Positions 25,356-34,601 of a stretch of DNA of 64,000 bases are shown here, one piece after another. Below the pieces are notes generated by a model that ran no database searches, had not been told where the DNA came from, and saw only the letters and a list, made by a program, of their open reading frames with translations. Positions within the stretch are counted from its first letter, which is position 1. Every line of letters begins with the position of its first letter. The DNA comes from Vibrio bathopelagicus (lineage in GTDB: Bacteria; Pseudomonadota; Gammaproteobacteria; Enterobacterales; Vibrionaceae), in NCBI RefSeq assembly GCF_014879975.1, contig NZ_CP062501.1, positions 62,001-126,000 on the forward strand, given 5' to 3'. The position numbers were made by a program, and so were the translations under genes.

Positions 25356-26030
25356 ATGATTTTAATTACCGGATCAAGCAGCGGTTTAGGCGCAGCTTTA
25401 GCCAAGCAATATGCGAACACACCGAACAATCGTCAACGTTTAATGATCACTGGCCGTAACTCACAGCGTTTAGCTGAATTGGCGAAAGGCCTGCCAGCGA
25501 ATACCGTGAGCCAAGCCTGTGACCTATGTGACCCGCGCTCAGTGAGCGAAATGCTTGATGCGTTGCCAGAAACACCCAAGCTGGTGATTCACAGTGCAGG
25601 CAGTGGATACTTCGGTAAGATAGAACAGCAAGACCCAGCGGCGATCAGCGACATGCTAAAAAACAATATCGAGTCCTCGATATTTCTGATTCGTGAGCTT
25701 GTTCAGCGTTACAAAGATCAACCGGTCACCATAGCAGTCGTGATGTCGACTGCAGCCCAAGGTGCTAAAGCGGAAGAGTCCACCTACTGCGCAGCAAAAT
25801 GGGCGGTAAAAGGATTTATCGAATCGGTAAGGTTGGAGCTCAAAGGTCACCCGATGAAAATCGTGGCGGTTTATCCCGGAGGAATGGCGACCGAGTTTTG
25901 GAATACAAGCGGCAAAGACATGGATACCTCAAGCTTTATGACAGCTCCAGAGGCGGCTCAGATGCTGCAACAAGCGTTAACCAGCACTGAGCATGGATAT
26001 GTGTCAGATATCACGATAAACCGCGGTTAA
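25356..26030 (+). CDS. SDR family oxidoreductase
   Basis: 224-residue classical short-chain dehydrogenase. The cofactor motif GSSSGLGAALAKQ starts at residue 6, and an NAG-equivalent HSAGSG is near 81. The Ser of AVVMSTAAQ and the YCAAK catalytic pair lie near 129-149, then VYPGGMATEF. It stands alone between the 87-aa gene and the RRM gene; the substrate is unknown. It is unrelated in position to the SDR of the rpoE-chrR island. Confidence 0.88.
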   Translation: MILITGSSSGLGAALAKQYANTPNNRQRLMITGRNSQRLAELAKGLPANTVSQACDLCDPRSVSEMLDALPETPKLVIHSAGSGYFGKIEQQDPAAISDMLKNNIESSIFLIRELVQRYKDQPVTIAVVMSTAAQGAKAEESTYCAAKWAVKGFIESVRLELKGHPMKIVAVYPGGMATEFWNTSGKDMDTSSFMTAPEAAQMLQQALTSTEHGYVSDITINRG

Positions 26031-26142
26031 CGGTTAAAGAGAGCTGCGAACAGGTAAACAGAACTATTCAGCTAATTATTTGTGAGGGTGAGCATGAAAG
26101 TGTGCGACAATGCTCGGCGTAAATTCATATTCAAGGTTTATT

Positions 26143-26382
26143 ATGAAACTTCTAGTTCGTAACCTATCGCGCTCTACTGCTGAGCAAGACATCCGTGTTC
26201 TATTTTCTGAGTTCGGCTCAGTAAAAGAGTGCAGCCTAGTTTTAGACCAAGAAACTGGCGAATCTAAAGGCTTTGCTTTTGTTGAAATGCCAGAGCACGA
26301 AGAAGCTAAAGCGGCACTAAACAAGCTGAACATGTCAAAGCTTGGCAGCAACACGATTCGTGTAAAAGTAGCTAACTCTTAA
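26143..26382 (+). CDS. RRM-domain RNA-binding protein
   Basis: 79-residue single RNA recognition motif. RNP2 is KLLVRNLSR (residues 2-10) and RNP1 is ESKGFAFVEM (about 43-52); the aromatic residues usual for RNA stacking are present in RNP1. The downstream ATG was chosen because the added N-terminus of the longer frame is not family-like. Small RRM proteins in Vibrio and relatives are often cold-inducible, but no cold-shock signal is evident in the upstream sequence. It is followed by a long perfect inverted repeat. Confidence 0.9.
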   Translation: MKLLVRNLSRSTAEQDIRVLFSEFGSVKECSLVLDQETGESKGFAFVEMPEHEEAKAALNKLNMSKLGSNTIRVKVANS

Positions 26383-26509
26383 TTAGAGCAAGCACTTAGC
26401 AAAGGCTGGTTGTTAGCTTAAGATTGATTGTTAACAGCAGATTGGTAGTTAATAGCAATCGTCAAATAACTGGTCTCTTTATCTAGCTTCACCGTAAGCT
26501 CAGATAATA

Positions 26510-26562
26510 AAGCCCGTAACGATATTCCGCTGAAAAAGCATAATATCGTTACGGGCTTTTTG
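26510..26562. terminator. Long 17-base-stem terminator
   Basis: AAGCCCGTAACGATATT and its exact reverse complement are separated by 15 bases that can form an inner GCT-GAAAA-AGC hairpin. It ends in TTTTT. It lies about 130 bases after the RRM gene and 50 bases before the end of the convergent gene. The T run favours plus-strand use; the length of the stem is unusual. Confidence 0.75.
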
Positions 26563-26612
26563 CTGCTCGCGATTTTCTTTTCACAACTAACCTATTCACT
26601 TATAGTTTGCGC

Positions 26613-26957
26613 TTACAACCCTTCATGCTCATCAATAGCGCGCCTTGCTTCTGCCATTGAACATCCTGATTCCATCACTAACTGCGCGACCGTCATCGAG
26701 GGCGTAGCGGCTAACAGCGATGTCAAACACACCACTGGCTTAGGCAGTACTTTGTCTATTGCGGTTGCTATCCAATCGTCTTTTTCATCGGTTAGCATGG
26801 TTTTAAATTCAATGAGTTGATGATCTTGAGCCACCAACAACCAGTTACGTGAACGACGAACACGCTTCAACTGGCATCCACACTCAGTCGCATTCGCCAT
26901 CACTTGGCTTTTATCACTCACACGATGTACAAAACTATTCAGTGGGACGCTAAACAT
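26613..26957 (-). CDS. RRF_GI-like small protein
   Basis: 114-residue protein starting MFSVPLNSFVHRVSDKSQVM, with KRVRRSRNWLLVAQDHQLIEF in the middle. It resembles the Vibrio family listed as a putative ribosome recycling factor (RRF_GI), which is not the true RRF. The C-terminus has a helix-turn-helix-like MTVAQLVMESGCSMAEARRAIDE. The longer frame adds nine unlikely residues. It is a single gene facing the RRM gene. The family name is from memory of the pattern and the role is untested. Confidence 0.6.
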   Translation of the reverse strand: MFSVPLNSFVHRVSDKSQVMANATECGCQLKRVRRSRNWLLVAQDHQLIEFKTMLTDEKDDWIATAIDKVLPKPVVCLTSLLAATPSMTVAQLVMESGCSMAEARRAIDEHEGL

Positions 26958-27055
26958 AACTCTCTGCCAACCAATCTCTATCAATCATTGAAGCGCTAGG
27001 TACTCAGCACTTCAATCACAGCTCAATAAATCCATGAGTAGGATTACACAGACAC

Positions 27056-27099
27056 AAAAAAACCGCCAGTGATGCACTAAGCAGCCTCGCGGTTTTTTG
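27056..27099 (-). terminator. Terminator after malY-like gene
   Basis: AAAAAACCGC pairs with GCGGTTTTTT around a 22-base loop. A/T runs on both sides allow either direction; it lies 25 bases after the minus-strand aminotransferase gene. Confidence 0.8.
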
Positions 27100-27123
27100 T
27101 TCTGTAGAGCCTAACGTTCGATA

Positions 27124-28356
27124 TCAGCAGCCGCTTTTTGACGCGCTGCTATCACAACAAGTTGAACTAACTTGGTTTCTTCGCTCAAAGCCATCAATTG
27201 CGTCCGCTAAAGCAGTAAATGACTGCTCTATATTGTCTCGCGAAGTGGCGATGTTCATTCGCATAAAATGATAACTCTCAGCGCCAAACCAACCGCCCGG
27301 CGTTAACCCCATTTTAGCCTGCTCAAACACCACGTTCTTTAGCGCTTCTTCCGATATGCCTAACTCCGAAAAATCAAACCATACTTGGTAAGTGCCTTGC
27401 GGTTGGATCACTTTCAATTGAGGGATACGTTGCTCGGCAAATTGAGTGATCCACTGAACCGTATCTTGCAGATACACCAACATGCCGTCTAGCCACTCTT
27501 CCCCCTTTTCAAAGGCGGCAATCGTCGCAAACGTCGTTAAAGCATTACCATGGTCAAGATACATCGCCGCCACGTTGGCTTTGAACGTTTCAAATAGATC
27601 ACTGTTGTTGGTGTACACATAGCCGTTTGAGATGCTGTGCATACCGAAGGTTTTTGCCGGAGAACCAATCAAGGTGATGACCTTGTCGTAATCAAAGCTG
27701 GCCAAACTCGTGAAAGCGTGACCTTCAAAGATAATGTCTGAGTGGATCTCATCACTGATGATTAGCACATCATGGCGCTTAGCGATCTCGATAACCTGCT
27801 CAATTTCTTGATGTGTCCACACGCGACCTGTTGGGTTGTGCGGGTTACAGAAAATCATCGTCTTCACTTTTTGTTCGATGATCTGTTGTTCCATACCGTC
27901 GAAATCAATACGGTAACCTTGCTCATCATTAATAAGGGGGCTCTTCACGACCTGACGATTTGCTTTATTCACTAAGTTAGAAAACTGGTGATACGCCGGC
28001 GTATGGATAAGCACACCATCACCTTCATTAGTAAACTGACGCAGTAACAACGCGATACCAGAAAGCACACCCAGCACCTGAACAAACTTGTCCGCAGAAA
28101 GGTTTAAACCATGACGCTTTGAATACCATTGCGACAGCGCTTCAAACACCGCTTGCTCATGAAACTCATAAGAGTACACACCTCGCTCAACCAAACGATT
28201 CAACTCTTGAGTGATCGGTTCCGCGACCTGAAAATCCATATCGGCAACCCAGTATGGGAATACATCGGTGGTGTTATAAATGTTCTGGAGCATCTGCGGT
28301 TTGCTTTTTATAAACGCATTTTCACCGTAGTTAGATGTACTCTTAAACGCTGTCAT
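27124..28356 (-). CDS. MalY/PatB-type PLP C-S lyase or aminotransferase
   Basis: PLP enzyme of fold type I, MalY/PatB family, 410 aa from the chosen ATG (GAGGG seven bases before it). Members cleave cystathionine-type C-S bonds. Marks are VFPYWVADMDFQVAEP (residues about 25-40), FCNPHNPTGRVW near 170, ISDEIHSDI near 203, and SPAKTFG with the PLP lysine near 235. The C-terminus carries an unusual ~20-residue Ser/Cys-rich tail beyond the family end. It stands alone, so no regulatory link to maltose or sulfur genes is visible. Confidence 0.87.
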   Translation of the reverse strand: MTAFKSTSNYGENAFIKSKPQMLQNIYNTTDVFPYWVADMDFQVAEPITQELNRLVERGVYSYEFHEQAVFEALSQWYSKRHGLNLSADKFVQVLGVLSGIALLLRQFTNEGDGVLIHTPAYHQFSNLVNKANRQVVKSPLINDEQGYRIDFDGMEQQIIEQKVKTMIFCNPHNPTGRVWTHQEIEQVIEIAKRHDVLIISDEIHSDIIFEGHAFTSLASFDYDKVITLIGSPAKTFGMHSISNGYVYTNNSDLFETFKANVAAMYLDHGNALTTFATIAAFEKGEEWLDGMLVYLQDTVQWITQFAEQRIPQLKVIQPQGTYQVWFDFSELGISEEALKNVVFEQAKMGLTPGGWFGAESYHFMRMNIATSRDNIEQSFTALADAIDGFERRNQVSSTCCDSSASKSGC

Positions 28357-28483
28357 GGAGGAGCCCTCAATAGGTTGTTCGGTCTTTTTTGCAATCAACT
28401 AGACTGCATGAATACCCTTTAGACGATAGAGAAATCAAAAAGACGAAGCTTTTAGAAAATAATCTGAACAATACAAATTAGTC

Positions 28484-28945
28484 TCATATCTCTACCTTTA
28501 TCTCCGTCTTGACCGAATTAGCGATAAAGCAATTCTTGTGCGCTAAGTGATGAAGCTTGTCGAGTTGAGCACTGGTTGGAACCTTGCTACCAATAAACAC
28601 AATCTTAGGGCGCAGTGTCACTGTAGTTACGGATGAACGGCCTGACTCATCTTCCTCAAGCACACCAATCGCATCATCCACATAAGAGTCGATCACGTAC
28701 TTCTGCTTAGCCGCAATGCCCAAAAAAGTCAGCATATGGCAGCTAGAAAGTGCCGCAATAAAGGCTTCTTCTGGATCAACATTCTCAGCCACCGACAGCG
28801 GTAGTGGCACAACATGAGGAGAAGACGAAGCAGGTACAGTAACACCACCATCGAATTCCCATGTGTGGCCGCGGCTGTATTGATTATCGCTAAAGGCTTC
28901 ATCTTCCGCTTTCTGCCAGCGAATGACCGCACCATATTCAGACAT
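28484..28945 (-). CDS. OsmC family peroxiredoxin-like protein
   Basis: 153-residue OsmC-fold protein. The two redox cysteines are in SSCHMLTFLGIA (about residue 63) and HKNCFIANSV (about 138), the pair that reduces organic hydroperoxides in this family. The start MSEYGAVIRWQ was chosen because AAGGA lies seven bases before it. It follows the GFA gene by 28 bases on the same strand, probably as one transcript. Osmotic or peroxide induction cannot be judged from sequence. Confidence 0.88.
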   Translation of the reverse strand: MSEYGAVIRWQKAEDEAFSDNQYSRGHTWEFDGGVTVPASSSPHVVPLPLSVAENVDPEEAFIAALSSCHMLTFLGIAAKQKYVIDSYVDDAIGVLEEDESGRSSVTTVTLRPKIVFIGSKVPTSAQLDKLHHLAHKNCFIANSVKTEIKVEI

Positions 28946-28973
28946 AAACATTTCCTTTTTAATGCTCAATAAA

Positions 28974-29366
28974 TTAACGGTCAGCAGGGTGATTAACACC
29001 GTCGTTGGTGACCACACCGCCAATATAAAAAGGGTTTACCCCTTCCAAACAACCAATGTTAAATCCATATTCATTTGGACTTGAACGGCGCTGATGATGT
29101 GTATAAATACCGCAGTTCGAACAGAAGTAATGCTTCGCAGTATTGGTGTTGAATTGATAAAGCTTGAGATGCTCTTCACCTTTCACGATCTTGATCCCAT
29201 CAAGCGCAACAGAGCCGACTATCGCGCCTTTACGACGACAAATGGAGCAATCGCAACGGCGCGGTTTTTCTATTCCGTTAGGTAAACTGAGCTCTAGTTC
29301 CACCGCACCGCAGTGACAAGTTGCCTTGTGCAAAGGTTGGATAACCGTGTTACCGACTACTTTCAT
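28974..29366 (-). CDS. GFA family zinc protein
   Basis: 130-residue protein of the GFA (formerly glutathione-dependent formaldehyde-activating) family. Zinc-binding cysteines are in ATCHCGAVELEL, RRCDCSICRRKGA and YFCSNCGIYTHH. The ATG was chosen because GGAG lies seven bases before it and the longer frame would start inside that site. It is first in a two-gene unit with OsmC. The family's role in formaldehyde detoxification is disputed, so only a thiol- or zinc-related function is safe. Confidence 0.87.
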   Translation of the reverse strand: MKVVGNTVIQPLHKATCHCGAVELELSLPNGIEKPRRCDCSICRRKGAIVGSVALDGIKIVKGEEHLKLYQFNTNTAKHYFCSNCGIYTHHQRRSSPNEYGFNIGCLEGVNPFYIGGVVTNDGVNHPADR

Positions 29367-29378
29367 TGTTCTCTCCAA

Positions 29379-29657
29379 TCACGTCCTTGTTTTAGAACTA
29401 GCATAGCGAGGTTCAAGGAACGTGTCCGTAACCTAGCTTTTAGAATGAACAATTGCTTGAAATGCATCAATAAGCTAACAACATTTACTCGATCGGGAAA
29501 AGAACGAGAGCCAAAGAAAGCACCTAATATCAATGAAATCCAATGCCTAAGTGCCACCATACCCGTACATTAATAATCCTTAATCTAAGCACAACCCGCC
29601 CTTAATCCTTATGTCAGTAAGCTCGTTCCATTAATTAAAATCGGAAGAGGATTTAAA
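29379..29657 (+). promoter_or_regulatory. Gap upstream of NagE-like PTS gene
   Basis: About 280 bases contain the divergent promoters of the GFA-OsmC unit and the PTS gene. A GAGG ribosome site lies at 29647-29650 before the GTG start. No clear NagC or Mlc operator was identified. Confidence 0.35.
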
Positions 29658-31136
29658 GTGAACATACTGGGATATTTACAAAAAATAGGTAAAGCACTCA
29701 TGGTGCCGATTGCCGTTCTCCCTGCAGGCGGTTTGATGCTAGGGCTAGGGTATGCAATAGACCCAACAGGTTGGGGAGCCAATAGCGCACTTGCCACCAT
29801 ACTGGTGTATGGAGGCAAAGGCATCATGGATAACCAAGCTTGGTTATTTGCAGTGGGTGTGGCTTATGGTTTAGCGAAAGATAACAACGGTGCAGCGGCG
29901 CTTTCTGGGCTTCTCGGACTACTGATTATCGAAATGATTGTGGGCAATGTCGCGGTAATTTCACAGATTACTGGGGTCCCTGTCGAGCAAATGACAAGCT
30001 CGGAGATCATTGCTTCAGAAGCCTCGGTAAGTGCATTCACAGGTATTATCATGGGCTTGGTGGCTGCTGCATTATATAACCGATTCCACACAATCAAGCT
30101 GCCTGCAGTGCTTGGCTTCTTTGGCGGAAAGCGCTTTGTTCCAATTGTCACGTCTCTTGCCGCTATCTCAATCAGCTTAGTCATGGTGTACGTGTGGCCA
30201 GCCGTTTATGGCGCACTTGTCGACTTTGGTATCGCTATCTCTGAAATGGGGGCAGCCGGCGCTGGTCTATACGGCTTCTTTAACCGATTGCTGATTCCTG
30301 TTGGTCTTCATCACGCTTTAAACCAAGTGTTCATTTTCGACCTAGTTGGCATCAACGATATTTCTAAATTCTGGTCGGGTACGGGTGAACTCGGTGTAAC
30401 GGGCATCTACCAAGGTGGCTTCTTCCCTATTATGGGTTATGGCTTACCAGCCGCTTGTCTGGCTATGTACCACTGTGCGAAACCAGAAAACAAAAAGAAA
30501 GTAGGCGGAATCTTGGGTGCATCGGCACTGACTGCTATTTTAACCGGTGTAACTGAACCGATTGAATTTGCCTTCATGTTTGTGGCTCCCGTGCTTTACG
30601 TTATCCACGCGCTCTTGGCTGCACTTTCACTTTACATCGCAGCAAGTATGCAGTGGATTGCCGGCTTTACCTTCAGTGGCGGTTTAATTGATTTTGTATT
30701 GTCGTACAACCTTCCACTCGCCATGAAACCATACATGCTAGTACTACAAGGCCTGTGCTTCTCAGCGATTTACTACTCAGTTTTCCGTTTTGCGATTCTA
30801 AAGTTTGACTTGAAAACACCGGGGCGTGAAGACGCAGAAGTTGCTGAAGTAAGCAACGTAACCTCTAACGAAAAAGCAGCTCTGTATCTTAAGGCACTCG
30901 GTGGACACGCCAACCTAACCAGCATCGATTCATGCATCACTCGACTGCGCCTATCACTTGAGGACGTAAGCATTGTCGATGAAGCAGCACTCAAAGCCAT
31001 CGGCGCTATGGGCATCGTGAAAATTGGAGCGAACAACCTTCAAGTGATTATTGGCACAGAAGCCGAAGAAGTTGCTCACGCAATGAAGCAAATTCCTGCG
31101 AACCAAGACTTAAATGAGATAGCTCTACCAAGCTAA
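29658..31136 (+). CDS. PTS EIICB, NagE/glucose family
   Basis: 492-residue sugar phosphotransferase permease of the glucose/N-acetylglucosamine family. The N-terminus MNILGYLQKIGKALMVPIAVLPAGG and GFFGGKRFVPI, then LTGVTEPIEFAFMF, closely follow E. coli NagE. The IIC part runs to about 380, and the IIB domain has phospho-Cys426 in SCITRLRLSL. There is no IIA domain, so phosphate must come from a separate IIA-Glc-type protein. GTG start with GAGG seven bases upstream. A Vibrio usually has another nagE with the nag genes, so this may be a paralogue with a different sugar. Confidence 0.85.
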   Translation: MNILGYLQKIGKALMVPIAVLPAGGLMLGLGYAIDPTGWGANSALATILVYGGKGIMDNQAWLFAVGVAYGLAKDNNGAAALSGLLGLLIIEMIVGNVAVISQITGVPVEQMTSSEIIASEASVSAFTGIIMGLVAAALYNRFHTIKLPAVLGFFGGKRFVPIVTSLAAISISLVMVYVWPAVYGALVDFGIAISEMGAAGAGLYGFFNRLLIPVGLHHALNQVFIFDLVGINDISKFWSGTGELGVTGIYQGGFFPIMGYGLPAACLAMYHCAKPENKKKVGGILGASALTAILTGVTEPIEFAFMFVAPVLYVIHALLAALSLYIAASMQWIAGFTFSGGLIDFVLSYNLPLAMKPYMLVLQGLCFSAIYYSVFRFAILKFDLKTPGREDAEVAEVSNVTSNEKAALYLKALGGHANLTSIDSCITRLRLSLEDVSIVDEAALKAIGAMGIVKIGANNLQVIIGTEAEEVAHAMKQIPANQDLNEIALPS

Positions 31137-31189
31137 ACTCTGCCATAAACTATCCAGTTAATGGTAAGTTTTGGAAAGCAGAAAATAGG

Positions 31190-31220
31190 AAGGCCAAAGC
31201 ACGATGCTTTGGCCTTTTTC
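31190..31220 (+). terminator. Terminator after the EIICB gene
   Basis: AAGGCCAAAGC pairs with GCTTTGGCCTT around ACGAT, followed by TTTC. Confidence 0.9.
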
Positions 31221-31309
31221 GATAAAGGGTTCGTTGATTTTCATCATTCTGCGGAACCGCAACTAGGGCGATTTAATTCTATAACTAGACAGTGAAAGCC
31301 AAGTTTGGC

Positions 31310-32602
31310 TTAACGGGAAAAGTAAAGGCGAGTTCGTAACCCAGGGTTATTGTCTCTCATGATAAGGTGCGCATGGTGGCGCTTCACTACAGCATCCACT
31401 AAGGATAATCCCAACCCATTACCAAACTCGGTCCGACTCTTATCTGCACGATACATAGGACGGCATACATTCACTTTATCGCTGTCAGAAATACCAATTC
31501 CATTGTCTGATACCGACACGCCAAACAGATCAATCACCACGTCAATTTCCCCCTTATCAGGGGTGTACTTCACCGCATTTTCAACTAAGTTGAATACCGC
31601 CCTGAACAGCAAACTTTTATCTCCCACAACTTCACACGCTTGGTCTTGCCTAAAAGTCAGTTTTTGTTGCTTCATTTCTGCCAATGGGCTGACAAATTCA
31701 ATCGCATCTTGGGCGATTTTTCCAAGATCCACCCGCTCGGTCGCTATCGCCATCTGTCCGCTATTTAACTTGGCGATCTCAAGCATGCTATTAAATAGCG
31801 ACAAAATGAGTTCAAGTTCATCATGACAAGCGGAAAACTGCTCCTGATGTTCGGCCGTTAAGTTGGAATCAGATAAGACTTCCTCTAATCGCAACTTCAA
31901 ACGAGCCATGGGAGTGCGCATGTCATGAGCCATCCCAACAGTCAGCGACTTCAATGACTCTTCATTTTTAGCCATCTGCTCAATCATGAAATTAAGGTGG
32001 ATGGCGAGAATATCGAATTCGTCATCTTGCTTAGAGACCGCTATTTTGACCTCTCTTTCGCCACATAGAACACGATTCATCGCTTGGTTTACCCGCTCCA
32101 AGCGTTTTGATATCAGCACTGTAAAAAACAGCGCCGCAATCAACATCACCGCGATAGGCAAGACGATGCCCGAAAAAACAATGGGAATAAGGGTATTTCG
32201 ATACTCTTCAACCACTTTGGGGTCGATACCAATGACAAGACGATGCGAGTCACCAACAAGAATATCGGTGGTCTCTGACAATGCATATTTTGCTACTGGA
32301 TAAGTAGATGTTGCAGTAGAAGGAGCAGCGCGCTCTGTCAGGTGGTAATAAAATTGCGTATTAGAGGTTCGCTTAGCCGCGAGCAGTTTTTCAACGTCAG
32401 CTTTGCTCTGTTGGGCGACATAGCTAAATTCCGAAGACTCATCTTGCAACTGCTTGACCAATTGCTCGCGGTGGAAAGCATCCGAGTTCTTATAAACCTG
32501 TCTGATCACAACAACGTTAATCACTGTAACCAGAACAAACAATCCAACTAGAGTTTTAAATACGGAAGAGCGAGTAAGGGAGTAATCATCGACGAAGGAC
32601 AT
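31310..32602 (-). CDS. Sensor histidine kinase
   Basis: 430-residue membrane histidine kinase. It has an N-terminal membrane segment (about 15-35), a ~110-residue periplasmic sensor, a second segment (about 140-163) and a HAMP domain. The H-box TVGMAHDMRTPMARLKLRL has the phospho-His near 232, followed by N, G1 (VSDNGIGIS) and G2 (GNGLGLSLV) boxes. It overlaps the response regulator gene by 17 bases. The signal is unknown, and no obvious target gene adjoins it. Confidence 0.92.
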   Translation of the reverse strand: MSFVDDYSLTRSSVFKTLVGLFVLVTVINVVVIRQVYKNSDAFHREQLVKQLQDESSEFSYVAQQSKADVEKLLAAKRTSNTQFYYHLTERAAPSTATSTYPVAKYALSETTDILVGDSHRLVIGIDPKVVEEYRNTLIPIVFSGIVLPIAVMLIAALFFTVLISKRLERVNQAMNRVLCGEREVKIAVSKQDDEFDILAIHLNFMIEQMAKNEESLKSLTVGMAHDMRTPMARLKLRLEEVLSDSNLTAEHQEQFSACHDELELILSLFNSMLEIAKLNSGQMAIATERVDLGKIAQDAIEFVSPLAEMKQQKLTFRQDQACEVVGDKSLLFRAVFNLVENAVKYTPDKGEIDVVIDLFGVSVSDNGIGISDSDKVNVCRPMYRADKSRTEFGNGLGLSLVDAVVKRHHAHLIMRDNNPGLRTRLYFSR

Positions 32603-33260
32603 AACCTGCCCCTCTCACGGTGTGAAGTAAATCAGGACAACCGGCGTCTTCTAATTTGCGCCTAAGATTAGCGACATGAACGTCAATCACATTGGTCTTA
32701 GGATCAAAGTGATAACTCCAAATAGCCTCAAACAAGCGCATTCTCGATACCACTTGCTCGCTATGCTCAACAAAATATTGAATCAGTTTAAACTCTTTAG
32801 GTTGCAGCAAAAGCTCTTGGTTTTTGCATGTTACTCGATGCGCTCGTAAATCAATTTCTAAGCAATCATAAGCCAAGGTATTATCGTTAGAAGGCTGCCT
32901 TTGAGTGCGATTAATAATAATGTCGACGCGGGCGATAAGCTCGGCAAGTGCGAAAGGTTTAATCAAGTAGTCATCGCTACCAGCCTGTAAACCATTCACA
33001 CGGTCTTCTACGCTGTCCATGGCGCTGAGTATCAGCACGGGTAAATGCTCTTCTGTCGCTTTAATAGCAGATAGAACTTTCATGCCGTCTAGATACGGCA
33101 ACATACGATCCAGAATCACCAGTTGATACTCTGAGCTCAAAGCCATCATTAAGCCCTTTTTGCCATCTTCGGCTTGATCAACCGCATAGCCATGCTCTTC
33201 AAGACCTTTAGCAACAAATTCTCTCGTGGTGATGTCATCTTCGATGATAAGTATTTTCAC
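32586..33260 (-). CDS. OmpR-family response regulator
   Basis: 224 aa. The receiver domain has an acidic pocket at EDD (7-9), phospho-Asp51 in LVILDRML and Lys near 102 in LIKPFA. The winged-helix DNA-binding domain spans about 125-224 and ends VDVHVANLRRKLE...VRGAGYVLRR. It resembles the CopR/CusR/QseB branch, but this does not fix the signal. A candidate small-RNA gene on the same strand ends 56 bases upstream of this start, so read-through could feed the operon. Confidence 0.93.
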   Translation of the reverse strand: MKILIIEDDITTREFVAKGLEEHGYAVDQAEDGKKGLMMALSSEYQLVILDRMLPYLDGMKVLSAIKATEEHLPVLILSAMDSVEDRVNGLQAGSDDYLIKPFALAELIARVDIIINRTQRQPSNDNTLAYDCLEIDLRAHRVTCKNQELLLQPKEFKLIQYFVEHSEQVVSRMRLFEAIWSYHFDPKTNVIDVHVANLRRKLEDAGCPDLLHTVRGAGYVLRR

Positions 33261-33316
33261 TGATATCCCTCTTTATCGACGCTAAATTTTACCGTAAACG
33301 AAAATCTGATCGTCAG

Positions 33317-33429
33317 AAAAAAGAAAGGCTCGCATGACTAATGCGAGCCAGATGCGATTTAGGGGGTAAATCGCAATTCGGTAGTAATGTTAGGTGCTCA
33401 CGATAGAGCTTCAGCTTTAGTATGTGTGT
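33317..33429 (-). ncRNA. Candidate sRNA, copy 1
   Basis: Minus-strand element of about 113 nt. TTGTTA (33460-33465) and TATCAA (33437-33442) are 17 bases apart and give a plausible promoter. The predicted RNA has a hairpin, GCGATTTA-CCCCC-TAAATCGC, that exposes a CCCCC loop. It ends with a 9-bp stem (33327-33349, loop TAGTC) and a T-rich tail, an intrinsic terminator. A homologous element lies at 38788-38896. The two share the terminator loop, the C loop and the -10 region, while stem pairs change with pairing largely kept. It is not a family I can name. Confidence 0.7.
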
Positions 33430-33552
33430 ATTGGCATTGATATTTCATTTTCGTTTTATTAACAATAATTAATCTCTGGCAGATCAAAAGCTCCTCAACA
33501 TGGGAGTAGAGGCTTATCTACGCTCAATACCGAACACATTGCTCAAACCAAC

Positions 33553-34476
33553 TTACCTCTCCGTCATCGTATCAAACCGCTCAAACAGAAAATCTAAGAA
33601 CAAGCGAATACGCTTCGGCTGGTACTTCTTGCTGATGTACACCACATTCAAATCAGCACTCGACACACTCATAGAAGTATTGAAGTTCTTCATGTAGCCA
33701 TTAAGCAGAGTCACAAGGCGTTGGTTATTGATGTCGTCCTGCACATCCAACACCGATTTAAGCGCAATACCCTCGCCTTTCAGAGCCCAGTAGCGAATCA
33801 CTTCACCGTCATCTGAAAATCGCTTTGGCACAACGGTGATAGACTTCTTCATGTCATGATCTTGGAAGTGCCATGTCTTGAGTTCTTCATTGCTGCGCAG
33901 CATTGCCAAACAATCATGCTCAACCAAGTCTTGTGGCGTCAACGGCGTCCCGTGTTTGGCGAGGTATTCAGGCGAGGCACACAACACGCGGCGGCTTGGT
34001 GATAAGCGTCTGGATATCAAACTACTGTCGACCAACTCGCCATAACGGACCACGATATCCATACCGGATTCTGCAATATTCGAGAGATTATCGTTCAAAT
34101 ACAGGTAAGGGATAACGTCTGGGTACTGCTGACAAAACTCAGACAAGATTGGCAGGATGTATTGCTTGCCGATGTCCTTCGGTGCAGCGATTTTTAATGA
34201 GCCTTTGACCTCTTTGACACCATTTTGAATCAGGTTTTCAGCTTCGCTGACGTTATCCAATATCTCCAGACACGCCTTGTGATACAGCTCGCCTGAGTCA
34301 GTCAAAGACACATGTCGAGTACTTCGATTCAACAACTTCACACCATATCGTTCTTCAAGCGCCTGAAGTCTTGCTGTCATGGTCGCGGGAGAAAGCCCCA
34401 ACTCTCGCCCTGCCGCCGCTAAGCCGTGATGCTTGACGATACTGACGAACATCGCCATGTCTGAAAACTTATCCAT
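33553..34476 (-). CDS. LysR-family regulator of the SDR-MFS-OYE cluster
   Basis: 307-residue LysR-type transcription factor. The winged helix-turn-helix is at about 16-65 (GLAAAGRELGLSPATMTARLQALEERYG, then LLNRSTRHVSLTDSG). The effector domain spans about 90-300. It is divergent from the SDR gene at 34602, with a 125-base spacer that should hold its operator. Its AT-rich dyad ATTTTAGCC...ATTATCAAAAT region is not specific enough to call a site. It probably controls the downstream SDR, exporter and ene-reductase. Confidence 0.92.
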   Translation of the reverse strand: MDKFSDMAMFVSIVKHHGLAAAGRELGLSPATMTARLQALEERYGVKLLNRSTRHVSLTDSGELYHKACLEILDNVSEAENLIQNGVKEVKGSLKIAAPKDIGKQYILPILSEFCQQYPDVIPYLYLNDNLSNIAESGMDIVVRYGELVDSSLISRRLSPSRRVLCASPEYLAKHGTPLTPQDLVEHDCLAMLRSNEELKTWHFQDHDMKKSITVVPKRFSDDGEVIRYWALKGEGIALKSVLDVQDDINNQRLVTLLNGYMKNFNTSMSVSSADLNVVYISKKYQPKRIRLFLDFLFERFDTMTER

Positions 34477-34601
34477 GCTATTCGTGCTCTCACTCTATTG
34501 TTCATTTAAACCGAATAATGAATTCATATTTTAGCCAATTATCAAAATTAGTCGAATAAATATAATGACAACCATCAGCAGAACACGCAGGAATTCAGCA
34601 C

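Noticed and set aside
26510..26562. Integron attC-like site
   Set aside because: The repeat is a simple perfect palindrome ending in T5, without the R', R'' core sites or extrahelical bases of attC; no integrase nearby.
29658..31136. Assigning the PTS gene as the main nagE
   Set aside because: It is far from nagA/nagC here and lacks a IIA domain; the sugar cannot be fixed from sequence, so no gene symbol was given.
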